Below, in pieces: positions 32,332 to 41,073 of a DNA stretch of 64,000 bases. Each line of letters starts with the position of its first letter. The first letter of the stretch is position 1. Under the pieces are notes generated by a model that saw nothing but the letters and a program-made list of their open reading frames with translations, made no database searches and had not been told where the DNA came from. The translations under genes were made by a program, and so were the position numbers. The DNA comes from an uncultured Collinsella sp. (lineage in GTDB: Bacteria; Actinomycetota; Coriobacteriia; Coriobacteriales; Coriobacteriaceae), in the NCBI GenBank assembly GCA_900768435.1, contig CAAGCW010000024.1, positions 12,509-76,508 of the forward strand, in the 5' to 3' direction.

Positions 32332-33552
32332 TTACTCAGTCGTCGACGAATCGTCGGTCGAACTCTTGGTGACGCCCTTCAGACTGACGTTGTATGGCAC
32401 GTCTTTGGGCATGGGGTTGACGGTGATGTCGGCATCCTTCTTGTACTGCTCCAGCCACTCGCTGTACGCGGTGCTGGCCGCTTGCGTCTTCACCACGTTG
32501 GAGACGTACTTTTTGATGGCCTTGGGCACCTGGTTGATGTCATCAACCTGATTATCGACATGGAAGTAGTCAGTGCATTTGATGATGTGGTAGCCATAGG
32601 TCGACTCGATGACTTCGCTCACGTCGCCCTTGTTGAGCCCCTCGAGCGCCGTCTGGTAGCTGTCGACAAAGGTGGTGAGCTTATCCCAGCCCACATCGCC
32701 CTTCTTCTCCTTGGAACCGGTGTCCTCGGAGTACTGCTCAACGGCGTCCTCAAAGCTCAGCTCACCGGAGTTGATCTTGTCCAGGCACTCCTGCGCCTTG
32801 GCCTTGGCGGCAGCCTTGTCCTCGTCGGAAGCGTCGGAATCAACCTTGATCAGGATGTTCGACGAGCGGCGGGCGTCGTTGTAGCTGGACAGGTTTTCGT
32901 TGATGTAATCGACGATCTCGCTGTCCTTGGGCTTGCTCGTAGGCGCGACGGCATCCTTGAGTTTCTGCTGCGCCAGACTCTCCTTGAGCGAATCCTTGTA
33001 GGTATCCTCGGTATAGCCGTAGGTCTTGAGGGTCTTCTTAAAGGCCTTGGCACCGCCCGCGCTCTTGCACGCGTCCTTCCAAGCCTTCTCAACCTCCTCG
33101 TCCGACACCGTCACGCCGTTCTCCTTCTGTGCCTGTTGAAGCAGAATCTGCTGCGTGTAGGAGTCGATGAGTTGCTTGCGGTACTTCTTGGGCGTGAGGT
33201 CGTTGTCGACCAGATACTGCGCCCAGTCCTTGTCCTTGGTGTAGCCGTAGGACGTGCGCATGCTCATGATCTGCTTGGTCACGGTGTCCTCGGTGAGGTT
33301 GGTGCCGTTGATAGTGGCAGCAACACCGCCGGTCAGCTTGTAGCCCGAGGTGTCCTCGGCCTGCGACATAAGGCCGGAGCACGCCATGGCCGAGACAGAA
33401 AGCAGCATTGCCAGCACGCCAATAACCACCAGGACGATCTTGACGGTCTTGGACACGCGGGTCTTGCGCTGCTTCTTGCGAGAGCTGGAGGCGGCGCGAG
33501 CCTGCTGCTCGGGCGTCGGCTCGGGTGCGGGGTTCTTTTTCTTATTTGCCAT
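32332..33552 (-). CDS. prsA: Parvulin-type peptidyl-prolyl isomerase, PrsA/SurA-like
   Basis: 406 residues. A basic cytoplasmic lead (1-36) is followed by a membrane segment (VKIVLVVIGVLAMLLSVSA) and Cys58 in a weak lipobox, so it is anchored outside the membrane. A SurA-like N-domain (GGVAATINGTNLTEDTV) precedes the parvulin domain (RRSSNILIKV to YGYHIIKCTDYF). It likely folds secreted proteins. The ATG at 33552 follows GAAAGG; the frame extends to 33651 across a repeat hairpin, without support. A Ser/Thr-rich tail ends the protein. Confidence 0.87.
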   Translation of the reverse strand: MANKKKNPAPEPTPEQQARAASSSRKKQRKTRVSKTVKIVLVVIGVLAMLLSVSAMACSGLMSQAEDTSGYKLTGGVAATINGTNLTEDTVTKQIMSMRTSYGYTKDKDWAQYLVDNDLTPKKYRKQLIDSYTQQILLQQAQKENGVTVSDEEVEKAWKDACKSAGGAKAFKKTLKTYGYTEDTYKDSLKESLAQQKLKDAVAPTSKPKDSEIVDYINENLSSYNDARRSSNILIKVDSDASDEDKAAAKAKAQECLDKINSGELSFEDAVEQYSEDTGSKEKKGDVGWDKLTTFVDSYQTALEGLNKGDVSEVIESTYGYHIIKCTDYFHVDNQVDDINQVPKAIKKYVSNVVKTQAASTAYSEWLEQYKKDADITVNPMPKDVPYNVSLKGVTKSSTDDSSTTE

Positions 33553-33619
33553 AGTTGGCCTTTCGCATAACGAATCGAACAAACGCCATTGTGTCACAAC
33601 GCAGCCCCCGCGGCACGCT

Positions 33620-33670
33620 TGGTGCATTGGGGACAGGTTAATCTGCACCATTTTGGTGCAAAGGGGACAG
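33620..33670. repeat. GGGGACAG-family hairpin (arms TGGTGCA/TGCACCA) with extra half copy
   Basis: A perfect 7-bp arm pair surrounds TTGGGGACAGGTTAATC. A second TGGTGCA with AAGGGGACAG follows immediately, as if a further unit were truncated. Confidence 0.75.
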
Positions 33671-33687
33671 CTCTGGCAGCCGGCACC

Positions 33688-34152
33688 TTAGAAGTGACGG
33701 CGGATAGCGTCGACCATGCCCTGGGACGTGGTCTGGCCGAGCACGTCGGCCGCAGCGTCGGCATCCATAAAGATGTTCATGAGCGCCTGCAGGGCCTCGA
33801 CCTGGCCGCCCGGCTCGGCAATGCCCAGATTGATGACGATCTGCGCCGGCACCGGAGCGCCCATGCCAGCCATAGCGTTAAATGTCACGGGCGCGGCGGG
33901 CTTCACCACCGCGATATAGGGCTTGGCCACAAACCCCGAATCGGTATGCGGAATGGCAATGTTTGCCGCCGGCATGGCAAGACCCGTGGGATAGGCATCC
34001 TCGCGCGTGCGAACGGCGTCGAGCCAACCGCCGGCAATGTAGCCGCGCGGAGCAAGCTCGCCCTCAAGCCGCGCGAACACCTCATCCGGCGTCGCACACT
34101 CCCAATCAAAAAACACCAACTCAGGCGTAAACAGCGCTTCGTTATCCGCCAT
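33688..34152 (-). CDS. PTS sugar transporter subunit IIA
   Basis: 154 residues of the fructose/mannitol/galactitol IIA fold. The phosphorylated His is in AIPHTDSGFV, preceded by GLAMPAANI. It would pass phosphate from HPr to a IIB domain. No IIB or IIC gene is near, so it is either a stray component or regulatory. Galactitol-type is the closest impression, but the sugar is not determinable. It follows the foldase gene's upstream repeat with no partner on the same strand. Confidence 0.85.
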   Translation of the reverse strand: MADNEALFTPELVFFDWECATPDEVFARLEGELAPRGYIAGGWLDAVRTREDAYPTGLAMPAANIAIPHTDSGFVAKPYIAVVKPAAPVTFNAMAGMGAPVPAQIVINLGIAEPGGQVEALQALMNIFMDADAAADVLGQTTSQGMVDAIRRHF

Positions 34153-34170
34153 GCGCTCACCTCTCTCACC

Positions 34171-34226
34171 TAGTCACCTGCGACGTTCTTAAACGACTAG
34201 TCATTCAATAACGTCGCAGGTGACTA
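34171..34226. repeat. 56-bp element with 17-bp perfect inverted repeat
   Basis: 34171-34187 (TAGTCACCTGCGACGTT) is the exact reverse complement of 34210-34226 around a 22-base AT-rich centre. It lies between the PTS IIA start and purN. It shares size and layout, but not sequence, with the 55-bp array palindromes. Confidence 0.8.
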
Positions 34227-34304
34227 CCCAAAACAAAAGGTGGCCACGCGCGCCTTGGCGCCAATGACCACCCTGACCACTCAACTAAATTGTACTGTGC
34301 GCCG

Positions 34305-35006
34305 CTAGCCGCGGGGCGCATCAATTGCGACCTTGCCGCTCTCCAGCACGTGGACGCGGCCGTCGGCGAGCATTTGCACGACCTCGGGATACAGCACGTG
34401 CTCAATCGCGTGGATGTGCTCCTCGAGCGTGTCGACATCCCAGCCCTCCTCGACAGCCAGCGCACGCTGGGCGATGATGGGACCGTTGTCGTAAACCTCG
34501 TTGGCAAAATGCACGGTCACGCCAGTCACCTTGACGCCACGCGCAAAGGCATCGTCAATCGCATGCGCACCGGTAAAGCTCGGCAGCAGCGCCGGATGCA
34601 AGTTGACCACGCGGTTGGGAAACGCCGCCAGCAGCGGTGTGTGCACCATGCGCATGTAGCCGGCCATGACCACATACTCGCAGCCGCGCTCGAGAAGCTC
34701 GTGCGCGATGATCTCGTCGGCGGCGATGGGGTCGGCATAGACATCCTTGGACAGCGTGAGCGTCTGGATGCCCGCGCGCTCAGCGCGCTGCAAACCCTTA
34801 GCCGAAGGACGGCTCGACACCACAAGCTCAATCGAAGCGTTGAGCTTGCCGGCGGCAATCAGATCGATCAGCGCTTGCAGATTGGTGCCGGAGCCGCTGA
34901 TGAGCACACCGATCTTGAGCGGCTCGGCCGTATCGGTGCCGGTCGGACGGGTATAGGGCACAAAGTCCAGGCCCTCGGCGGCAGCCATCTGCTCGTTAGC
35001 GCTCAT
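34305..35006 (-). CDS. purN: Phosphoribosylglycinamide formyltransferase
   Basis: 233 residues. GART transfers formyl from 10-formyl-THF to GAR in purine synthesis. ISGSGTNLQALIDLI binds phosphate, NLHPALLPSFTGAHA carries the catalytic His, and GVTVHFANEVYDNGPIIAQ carries the catalytic Asp. An N-terminal ~28-residue extension precedes the usual start of the fold. It overlaps the purM stop by 11 bases. Confidence 0.94.
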   Translation of the reverse strand: MSANEQMAAAEGLDFVPYTRPTGTDTAEPLKIGVLISGSGTNLQALIDLIAAGKLNASIELVVSSRPSAKGLQRAERAGIQTLTLSKDVYADPIAADEIIAHELLERGCEYVVMAGYMRMVHTPLLAAFPNRVVNLHPALLPSFTGAHAIDDAFARGVKVTGVTVHFANEVYDNGPIIAQRALAVEEGWDVDTLEEHIHAIEHVLYPEVVQMLADGRVHVLESGKVAIDAPRG

Positions 35007-36099
35007 CGGAGTACACGACCTTACCGGAACCCTCGACGCACTCGCCCACGCGGAACGGCTTCTCGCCCAGCGCGACCAGGGCCTCGGTAACCGCGGCCTC
35101 GTCCTCGGGGGCGACGATCAGGCACAGGCCAACGCCCATGTTGAAGGTCTTGCATGCCTCGTTGGGGGCGAGCTCGGCCTGGCGCGACACGTAGGTGATG
35201 ACGGGCGGAACGTCCCAACCCATCTCGGCGCCGTTGCGGGTGACCACGGCGTCAACGTCGTCGGCGAGCGCGCGGTTGAGGTTCTCGGTAATACCGCCGC
35301 CGGTGATGTGGGCGATAGCATGCACGTTGGCGCCGCCGCGCAGCAGCTCCAGGATCGGCTTGACGTAGATGCGCGTGGGGGCCAACAGAGCGTCTGCCAG
35401 CGATGCACCGCCGAGCTCCTCGAGCGGACGGCTCAGCTCCTCGGCCTTGGCGGCGGCCTCGGGCGTGCCCGGCTTAATGCCGTCGACGCCAATGACCTTA
35501 CGCACGAGCGAGTAGCCGTTGGAGTGCACGCCGGTGGAAGGCAGGCCCAGGATCACATCGCCCGGGCGGACGTTTGCGGGGTCGAGCATCTTGGGACGGT
35601 CGACGACGCCCACGGTAAATCCAGCAAGGTCGTAGTCGGCAGGAGCCATAACGCCGGGGTGCTCGGCCATCTCGCCGCCCACGAGCGCGCAGCCCGCGAG
35701 CTTGCAGCCGTCGGCCACACCCTTGATAATCTTTGCCATGTGCTCGGCCTCGATGTGACCGATGGCAACGTAGTCCAGGAAGAACAGCGGCTCGGCGCCC
35801 GAAGCCAGAATGTCGTTGACGCACATAGCGACCAGGTCCTGGCCCACCGTCTCGTGACGGTCCATGATCTGGGCGAGCACGAGCTTGGTGCCCACACCGT
35901 CGGTACCGCTGATCAGGATCGGGTCTTCCATATCCTTAAGCGCGGCGGCCGAGAACAGGCCACCAAAGCCACCGATGCCGCCGATAACCTCGGGGCGGTT
36001 GGTGTCCTTGACCATCTGCTTAATAGCGTCGACGGCGCGGCCGCCCTCGGCGGTATCGACGCCGGCGTCCTCGTACGTCACATGCTTGCTGTCGCTCAT
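34996..36099 (-). CDS. purM: Phosphoribosylformylglycinamidine cyclo-ligase (AIR synthetase)
   Basis: A 367-residue PurM: ILISGTDGVGTKLVLAQIM binds ATP, then CVNDILASGAEPLFFLDYVA and GEMAEHPGVMAPADYDLAGF. GVHSNGYSLVRK and HITGGGITENLNRAL complete the signature. It follows purF on the same strand, with a 157-base gap carrying a GGGGACAG hairpin. Confidence 0.95.
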   Translation of the reverse strand: MSDSKHVTYEDAGVDTAEGGRAVDAIKQMVKDTNRPEVIGGIGGFGGLFSAAALKDMEDPILISGTDGVGTKLVLAQIMDRHETVGQDLVAMCVNDILASGAEPLFFLDYVAIGHIEAEHMAKIIKGVADGCKLAGCALVGGEMAEHPGVMAPADYDLAGFTVGVVDRPKMLDPANVRPGDVILGLPSTGVHSNGYSLVRKVIGVDGIKPGTPEAAAKAEELSRPLEELGGASLADALLAPTRIYVKPILELLRGGANVHAIAHITGGGITENLNRALADDVDAVVTRNGAEMGWDVPPVITYVSRQAELAPNEACKTFNMGVGLCLIVAPEDEAAVTEALVALGEKPFRVGECVEGSGKVVYSDER

Positions 36100-36217
36100 C
36101 TGAGCCTTCCTCTCCCACTACCGTGGCGCCGCGCGGGCGCCAAACGGTGCTCATAGTTGCGTTCATTTCGGCGCGCGCCATAACAGCACGCGCCGTCATA
36201 TCAACAAAACAGCAGGT

Positions 36218-36258
36218 AAAACCTACCAAAATATACCTGTCCCCACATGGCAGGTTTT
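36218..36258. repeat. GGGGACAG-family hairpin at the purF stop codon
   Basis: Arms AAAACCTACC and GGCAGGTTTT enclose, on the minus strand, TGTGGGGACAGGTATATTTT. The arm overlaps the purF TAA by two bases. Same arm type as 24788-24826. Confidence 0.75.
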
Positions 36259-37927
36259 AGGCCTCGCCGTGCTCCTCTTCCCAGCTGCGGTCGTCGTATT
36301 TCTCGACCACGGCGTCGTCGTCAAAGTACAGCGGCTTGTCCAGGTTGCGGGGCTTAAAGCCCTCCATAAACTTGTCGCGGCCAAAGCTCTCGGGAATCGC
36401 CACGGGGTAGCGGCCGGTAAAGCACGCATCGCAGTAGCCGCCCTTGGGCATGACCTTCAGCAGGCCCTCGACCGAAAGGAAGGCCAGCGAATCGGCGCCG
36501 ATATACTCGCAAATCTCGTCGACCGTCTTGTTGGCGCTGATAAGCTGCGACTGCACGTCGGTATCGATACCGTAGAAGCACGGCCAGATGACCTCGGGCG
36601 AGTTGATACGGATGTGAATCTCCTTGGCGCCGGCGTTGCGCAGCATCTTGACGAGCTGCACCATGGTGGTGCCGCGGACGATGGAGTCGTCGATGACGAC
36701 CAGACGCTTGCCCTCGATGTTGTCGCGCAGCGGGTTGAGTTTCATACGCACGCCCATGGCACGCAACTCCTGCGTAGGCTCGATAAACGTACGGCCCACG
36801 TAGCGGTTCTTGATAAGGCCCTCGCCAAAGGGAATACCGCTCTCGTGCGAATACCCCTCCGCGGGCGGCAGGCCGGAGTCGGGCACGCCGATGACCAGGT
36901 CGGCCTCGACAGGCTCCTCATGTGCCAGCTGACGACCCATGTCGTAACGGCAGGCATAGACGCTCTTGCCGTTCATGATGGAGTCGGGACGGGCAAAGTA
37001 GACCTGCTCAAAGATGCAGTTGGCGGGCTCTTCGGCCGCAGGCACGCCCTGCTCGGATACCAGGCCCTCGGCGCTGATGCGCAAGATCTCGCCGGGACGG
37101 ACGTCACGGACGTACTCGGCGCCCACGATGTCGAGTGCGCAGGTCTCGGAAGCAACGACCCAGCCGCCGGCGCGCGTGACACGGACGGCGGAGTCGACCG
37201 TCGCGGCGCCGTCCTGCGACGGCAGCTGCGAAACGGCTGCGGCGTCGGCCTGATCAAGACCCTCGTCCACCAGCTTGCCCAGCACGAGCGGGCGAATGCC
37301 GTGCGGATCGCGGAATGCATAGAGCGCCTGCTCGTTGATGAGCGTCATGGCGTAGCCGCCGCGCACGAGCTCCATGGTCTTGCGAATGCCCTCGCGCAGA
37401 TGGCCTGTACGCTGGGTAAAGTAGCCGATGAGTTTGGTCGCGACCTCGGAATCCGAGTTGGAGAGGAACGGCACGCCCAGCTCGATCAGCTGGCGGCGCA
37501 GCTCGTCGGTGTTGACGAGGGTGCCGTTGTGCGCGAGCGCGATAATGACGCTATTGATGGTAGAGAGGTGCGGCTGAGAGGCTTCCCAGCTCTTGGCGCC
37601 GGCGGTGCCGTAGCGCACATGACCCACGGCCAGCTGACCGGAGAGCGTCGACAGGTCGGCATTGGAGAACACGCGGTCGAGCAGGCCCAGATCCTTGCGG
37701 ACCATAACCGTGCCGCCGTCACCCACGGCGATTCCCGCCGATTCCTGGCCACGGTGCTGCAGCGCACGCAGGCCAAAGTACGTCAGTCGAGCCACGTCGC
37801 GATCGGGCGCCCATACGCCGAAAATGCCACATTCCTCATGCAGCTGGTCGGAGTCCGGATCATACGTCGACATGGTGTTCACCTGTCCCGCGGCACGCTC
37901 GGCCGCGCGGATGGTTTCTTGAGACAT
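36257..37927 (-). CDS. purF: Amidophosphoribosyltransferase
   Basis: 556 residues, the first committed step of purine synthesis. The N-terminal nucleophile is Cys33 in EECGIFGVW, so a 32-residue propeptide is removed. A glutaminase domain (GLRALQHRGQESAGI) and a phosphoribosyltransferase domain with VVIDDSIVRGTTM follow. Cysteines including the CDAC pair near the C-terminus indicate the [4Fe-4S]-containing B. subtilis type. The ATG at 37927 has GAGGGGA upstream; a possible alternative Met lies at residue 19. A TATAAT-like box lies at about 37975-37970 on this strand. Confidence 0.95.
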   Translation of the reverse strand: MSQETIRAAERAAGQVNTMSTYDPDSDQLHEECGIFGVWAPDRDVARLTYFGLRALQHRGQESAGIAVGDGGTVMVRKDLGLLDRVFSNADLSTLSGQLAVGHVRYGTAGAKSWEASQPHLSTINSVIIALAHNGTLVNTDELRRQLIELGVPFLSNSDSEVATKLIGYFTQRTGHLREGIRKTMELVRGGYAMTLINEQALYAFRDPHGIRPLVLGKLVDEGLDQADAAAVSQLPSQDGAATVDSAVRVTRAGGWVVASETCALDIVGAEYVRDVRPGEILRISAEGLVSEQGVPAAEEPANCIFEQVYFARPDSIMNGKSVYACRYDMGRQLAHEEPVEADLVIGVPDSGLPPAEGYSHESGIPFGEGLIKNRYVGRTFIEPTQELRAMGVRMKLNPLRDNIEGKRLVVIDDSIVRGTTMVQLVKMLRNAGAKEIHIRINSPEVIWPCFYGIDTDVQSQLISANKTVDEICEYIGADSLAFLSVEGLLKVMPKGGYCDACFTGRYPVAIPESFGRDKFMEGFKPRNLDKPLYFDDDAVVEKYDDRSWEEEHGEA

Positions 37928-37969
37928 GGTATCCCCTCAGAGCCTCGTATTTTTGGCGTTACCCGCCTT

Positions 37970-37975
37970 ATTATA
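37970..37975 (-). promoter_or_regulatory. Candidate -10 box of purF
   Basis: TATAAT on the minus strand about 45 bases upstream of the purF start. The -35 region at 17 bases spacing (TGGGGA) is weak. No PurR box or riboswitch could be recognised. Confidence 0.4.
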
Positions 37976-38223
37976 CGCACGGCGCGACGTGCTCCCCAGC
38001 GCATGAGCAGCGCTTTTTAAAAGCCCACCGAGCTTATAATCCGTTTTGCAGCCAAACATTTTATTGGGCAATCGCCTCGGGACCGACGATCCCGCATGCT
38101 TCCGTTGCGGCGCGTCTCGCCCGCCGTTAGGGCTTACATTGTTGCAATTGGGACGTTCGTCCTGTCTTTTGGCAGGTCGGCGGCGTATCCTTATAACCTA
38201 CAACAAAGCGAGAAAGGTTCTGT

Positions 38224-39453
38224 ATGGATCGAAACGAACTCGACCCCAGCGTCCCCAGCGCCACGGAGGTCAAGAAGATCCCCCTCATCATTAAGGTGTA
38301 CGCTGTCCTGTGCATCCTTTCCGGCGTGGGCACGCTCCCGTCGGTCGCTGCCTTTATGTGGCAGGTCATCACGGCACTTGTTAACGGCAACGCCACCGAA
38401 AAGCTCGGCGACAACACGCTCGTCGCAGTCGGCCTTATCGTCGCCGGCATCATGCTCTCTGCGGCAAGTGCCGTCATCCTAATCATCTTTGGCCTGGACC
38501 TTATCAAGAACCAGCGCCGCAACGCCGCCCGCTTGTCCTACATCCTTATTGCATTCACCGTCGTCGAGCTTTTGGTCGACGTGATGCTCCAGGGCATCGG
38601 GCCCTTCCTGCTGCGTCCCGCGATCCAGCTCGGCATCCTCGTTGCACTTTCGGCAACCGTCGACCCCACGCTTCGTCAGGAGCGCGAACTGCAGCGCCGC
38701 CTGCAGGAGATGCTCGACCGCGACGCCGCCGCCGAGGGCATGCTCGGGCGCGATGAAACCGGCGAAGGCTACATCAAGCTCAACTACTTCAACCTGTTCT
38801 GGGTATTCTTTGTCTGCTGCGTGCTCGGACTGATCGCCGAGGACATCTGGCACATGACGGTCGACGACCCGGGCGTCTATCAGAACCGCGCCGGCATGCT
38901 GTTTGGCCCCTTCAGCCCCATCTATGGCTTTGGCGCCGTACTCATGACCATGGTGCTCAACCGCTTCTATAAAAAGAACCCCATCATCATTTTCCTGGTA
39001 AGCGCTGTGCTCGGTGCGAGCTTTGAGGTGTTCGTGGGCTGGTTTATGCAGACCTCATTTGGCGTGGTCTCGTGGAGCTACTCGCACATGAAGCTGTTTG
39101 GCATGCCCGACCCACTCGCCGTCCTTACAGGCGGACGCACCTGCACGGGCTTCGCCTGCCTGTGGGGCCTGGGTGGCCTTATCTGGATCAAGCTGCTGCT
39201 GCCGAGGCTGCTCAAGCTCATCAACATGATTCCGTGGAAGAGTCGCTACTCGGCTACCGTCATCTTTACCGTCATTATGCTGGTCGACGGCGTCATGACG
39301 CTGCAGTCGCTCGACTACTGGTACCAGCGCGTCAACGGCACGGAGCCGGATATTCCCGTCGCGCAGTTCTACGGCAAGTATTTCGATAACGACTACATGG
39401 AGAACCGCTTCCAGAGCATGACCATGAGTCCCAAGGATGCGACGCGCGTGTAG
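38224..39453 (+). CDS. Multi-pass membrane protein with CmpB-like 'ABC permease' domain
   Basis: 409 residues. The N-terminal ~160 have four hydrophobic helices. After a charged coiled stretch (RQERELQRRLQEML), residues ~195-400 match the PF06541-type putative ABC permease domain: ARLSYILIAF earlier, then NRAGMLFGPFSPIYGFGAVL and FEVFVGWFMQTSFGVVSWSY. The domain's name is historical and transport is not established. Start at the ATG at 38224 following GAGAAAGG. Monocistronic, ending in a terminator. Confidence 0.75.
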   Translation: MDRNELDPSVPSATEVKKIPLIIKVYAVLCILSGVGTLPSVAAFMWQVITALVNGNATEKLGDNTLVAVGLIVAGIMLSAASAVILIIFGLDLIKNQRRNAARLSYILIAFTVVELLVDVMLQGIGPFLLRPAIQLGILVALSATVDPTLRQERELQRRLQEMLDRDAAAEGMLGRDETGEGYIKLNYFNLFWVFFVCCVLGLIAEDIWHMTVDDPGVYQNRAGMLFGPFSPIYGFGAVLMTMVLNRFYKKNPIIIFLVSAVLGASFEVFVGWFMQTSFGVVSWSYSHMKLFGMPDPLAVLTGGRTCTGFACLWGLGGLIWIKLLLPRLLKLINMIPWKSRYSATVIFTVIMLVDGVMTLQSLDYWYQRVNGTEPDIPVAQFYGKYFDNDYMENRFQSMTMSPKDATRV

Positions 39454-39486
39454 CGCCACGCAATGCCGAGATTTTCCAACGCACAG

Positions 39487-39531
39487 AAAAGCCCGCTGGC
39501 AGACTGATTTGAACTGCCAGCGGGCTTTTTG
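39487..39531 (+). terminator. Terminator of the CmpB-like gene
   Basis: A 16-bp perfect stem (AAAAGCCCGCTGGCAG and its complement), then TTTTTG; probably works for both converging genes. Confidence 0.9.
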
Positions 39532-39553
39532 TTGGCAAGTGCTGCTGCCGGCA

Positions 39554-39973
39554 TTACGCCTCGCGCTCGACCTCGCTCACACACTCATTTTTGATGGTAC
39601 CGACGAGCGCCTGCAGCGCATCGACCACATGCGGGCGAATGTCCCCGCCAATGAGCACGAGCATGATGTCGTCGCCCACGGTAAGCTCGCCGCTCGCCAG
39701 CCACACGCGCACATAGCCGATACCCGGCATCGCGCGCGTTGCCTCGATAGCGGCCTGCACCTTTTCGGCATCGAAGCCAAACACCATGCCGCCCACCTTA
39801 TGTCCAGGCGCCACGCCATCTGTCTCGACCCCACGCACCTCAGACTTAGGCGTCGCACGCACCACGCCGTTGTGTGTCAGGTACATACCGCACGCAGGCG
39901 CCGACGAATCGGCCTTGGCCTCGCGCAGCCAAGCATCAACCGAAGGCATCGATTTGCCACTTTCAAGCATCAT
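39554..39973 (-). CDS. MoaE-like protein lacking the catalytic lysine motif
   Basis: 139 residues. The first half has CGMYLTHNGVVRATPKSEVRG, comparable with the FxGxVR start of MoaE, then VQAAIEATRAMPGIGYVRVW and SGELTVGDDIMLVLIGG, which align with the GxLxVGExxVxVAV region of molybdopterin synthase large subunit. The C-terminal KERVPIWKKE lysine motif of MoaE is replaced by a segment ending KNECVSEVEREA, so molybdopterin synthase activity is doubtful. No other moa gene is near. Start ATG 39973 or 39970 after AAAAAGGAG. Confidence 0.55.
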   Translation of the reverse strand: MMLESGKSMPSVDAWLREAKADSSAPACGMYLTHNGVVRATPKSEVRGVETDGVAPGHKVGGMVFGFDAEKVQAAIEATRAMPGIGYVRVWLASGELTVGDDIMLVLIGGDIRPHVVDALQALVGTIKNECVSEVEREA

Positions 39974-40038
39974 TTCTCCTTTTTACCGTCGTCGAGTAGC
40001 TCATTTGGGACGGGGCTTTTTAGCTACTCTCGAACAAC

Positions 40039-41037
40039 TTATTCCTCGACCGGCGTGAGCACCATGACTGCGCGCGTATTGCTAAATGACAGCGAGCGGC
40101 AGGTCACAAGCGTTACGACCTTGGTTGCCGAAGCGGCACGATCGGTGGCATCGCTCGCCACCGCCGAAGCGCCGTCGAGCATCTCGGACAGGTAATTCTT
40201 CAGTCCGTCATCGCCCTCAAAGTTGGGCGTGCGCGCCTTGGCATACGTGTCCTCGACCACCTTGGTCGCCAGTGGGCGCAACTTATACGTCGCATCGCGC
40301 GTAATGTAGTACACGTATTCCATGCTGTCGAACGTCGCCTGATCGGTCGTATCCGAAATCACATTGAACATCGAACCGTCGTTCATGTGATGGCCGTAAA
40401 TCGTGGTCTGCTGATCCACCATGCCCGGCGCAGTGTCGTCGCTATCCAAAAAGATGGCGCCCGACGCATTGGCGGTGCCGTCGAACAGCGTGTTGAGGTA
40501 CTTGGAGTTGTTGTTGGTCTGCACCACGGGGTAGTTGATGTTGGTGCCGGGCGCGTAAATCCAACCCACAACCTCGGGATTTGTCTGGGCAAGCGCATTG
40601 AAGTCGATAATCGGCACGCCACTGGCGTCCTTGTCGCTCACGTATTGCTTTTCGATCTTTTGATACGACTCGCTCGCCTGCTTGTAGCCAATCTGCGCGT
40701 TGATAAAGATGGCGGCCGCAGCAACGATCAGGCCAATGCCGATGATGATGAGCAAGATGGGGATAACGGAGCGGCGCTTTTTGCGCGGCGGCTCGGTATA
40801 GCTCGATGGCGCGGTATGCGCCGAAGAGCGAGGTGACTTCTTGGCCGTACTGTATGACGAAGGGCGATATGCAGCAGGTGTATCCTGGCGGCGATGCTTT
40901 GCCGGCGTCACGGGGCGTGGCGCGCGCGGCTGCTGAGGAGAGGATGTCCGACCCTGTTGCGGCGCGCGGGCTGCTCCCGACTTGGCTGGATCGGGAATCC
41001 GAGAAGCCGAAAAACGCTTTCCCTGATAGTCGGACAT
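40039..41037 (-). CDS. srtB: Class B sortase
   Basis: 332 residues. The N-terminal ~88 are disordered, Pro/Ser/Arg-rich and cytoplasmic, which is long for a sortase. One membrane helix follows (VIPILLIIIGIGLIVAAAAIF, 91-111). The catalytic domain shows class B features: VVGWIYAPGTNINYPVVQ, TIYGHHMNDGSMF with His216/217, Cys313 in TLVTC and Arg322 in FSNTRAVMVL. It attaches surface proteins to peptidoglycan or links pilins. It has no substrate gene beside it; LPxTG-type pilins lie 20 kb away. Start at the ATG at 41037. Confidence 0.92.
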   Translation of the reverse strand: MSDYQGKRFSASRIPDPAKSGAARAPQQGRTSSPQQPRAPRPVTPAKHRRQDTPAAYRPSSYSTAKKSPRSSAHTAPSSYTEPPRKKRRSVIPILLIIIGIGLIVAAAAIFINAQIGYKQASESYQKIEKQYVSDKDASGVPIIDFNALAQTNPEVVGWIYAPGTNINYPVVQTNNNSKYLNTLFDGTANASGAIFLDSDDTAPGMVDQQTTIYGHHMNDGSMFNVISDTTDQATFDSMEYVYYITRDATYKLRPLATKVVEDTYAKARTPNFEGDDGLKNYLSEMLDGASAVASDATDRAASATKVVTLVTCRSLSFSNTRAVMVLTPVEE

Positions 41038-41073
41038 GGCTCTCCTTATGCTGCAAATGGACTGGCAGAGCGC

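Noticed and set aside
37928..38223. Purine riboswitch upstream of purF
   Set aside because: No three-way junction with the conserved loop bases was recognised; only a TATAAT-like box.
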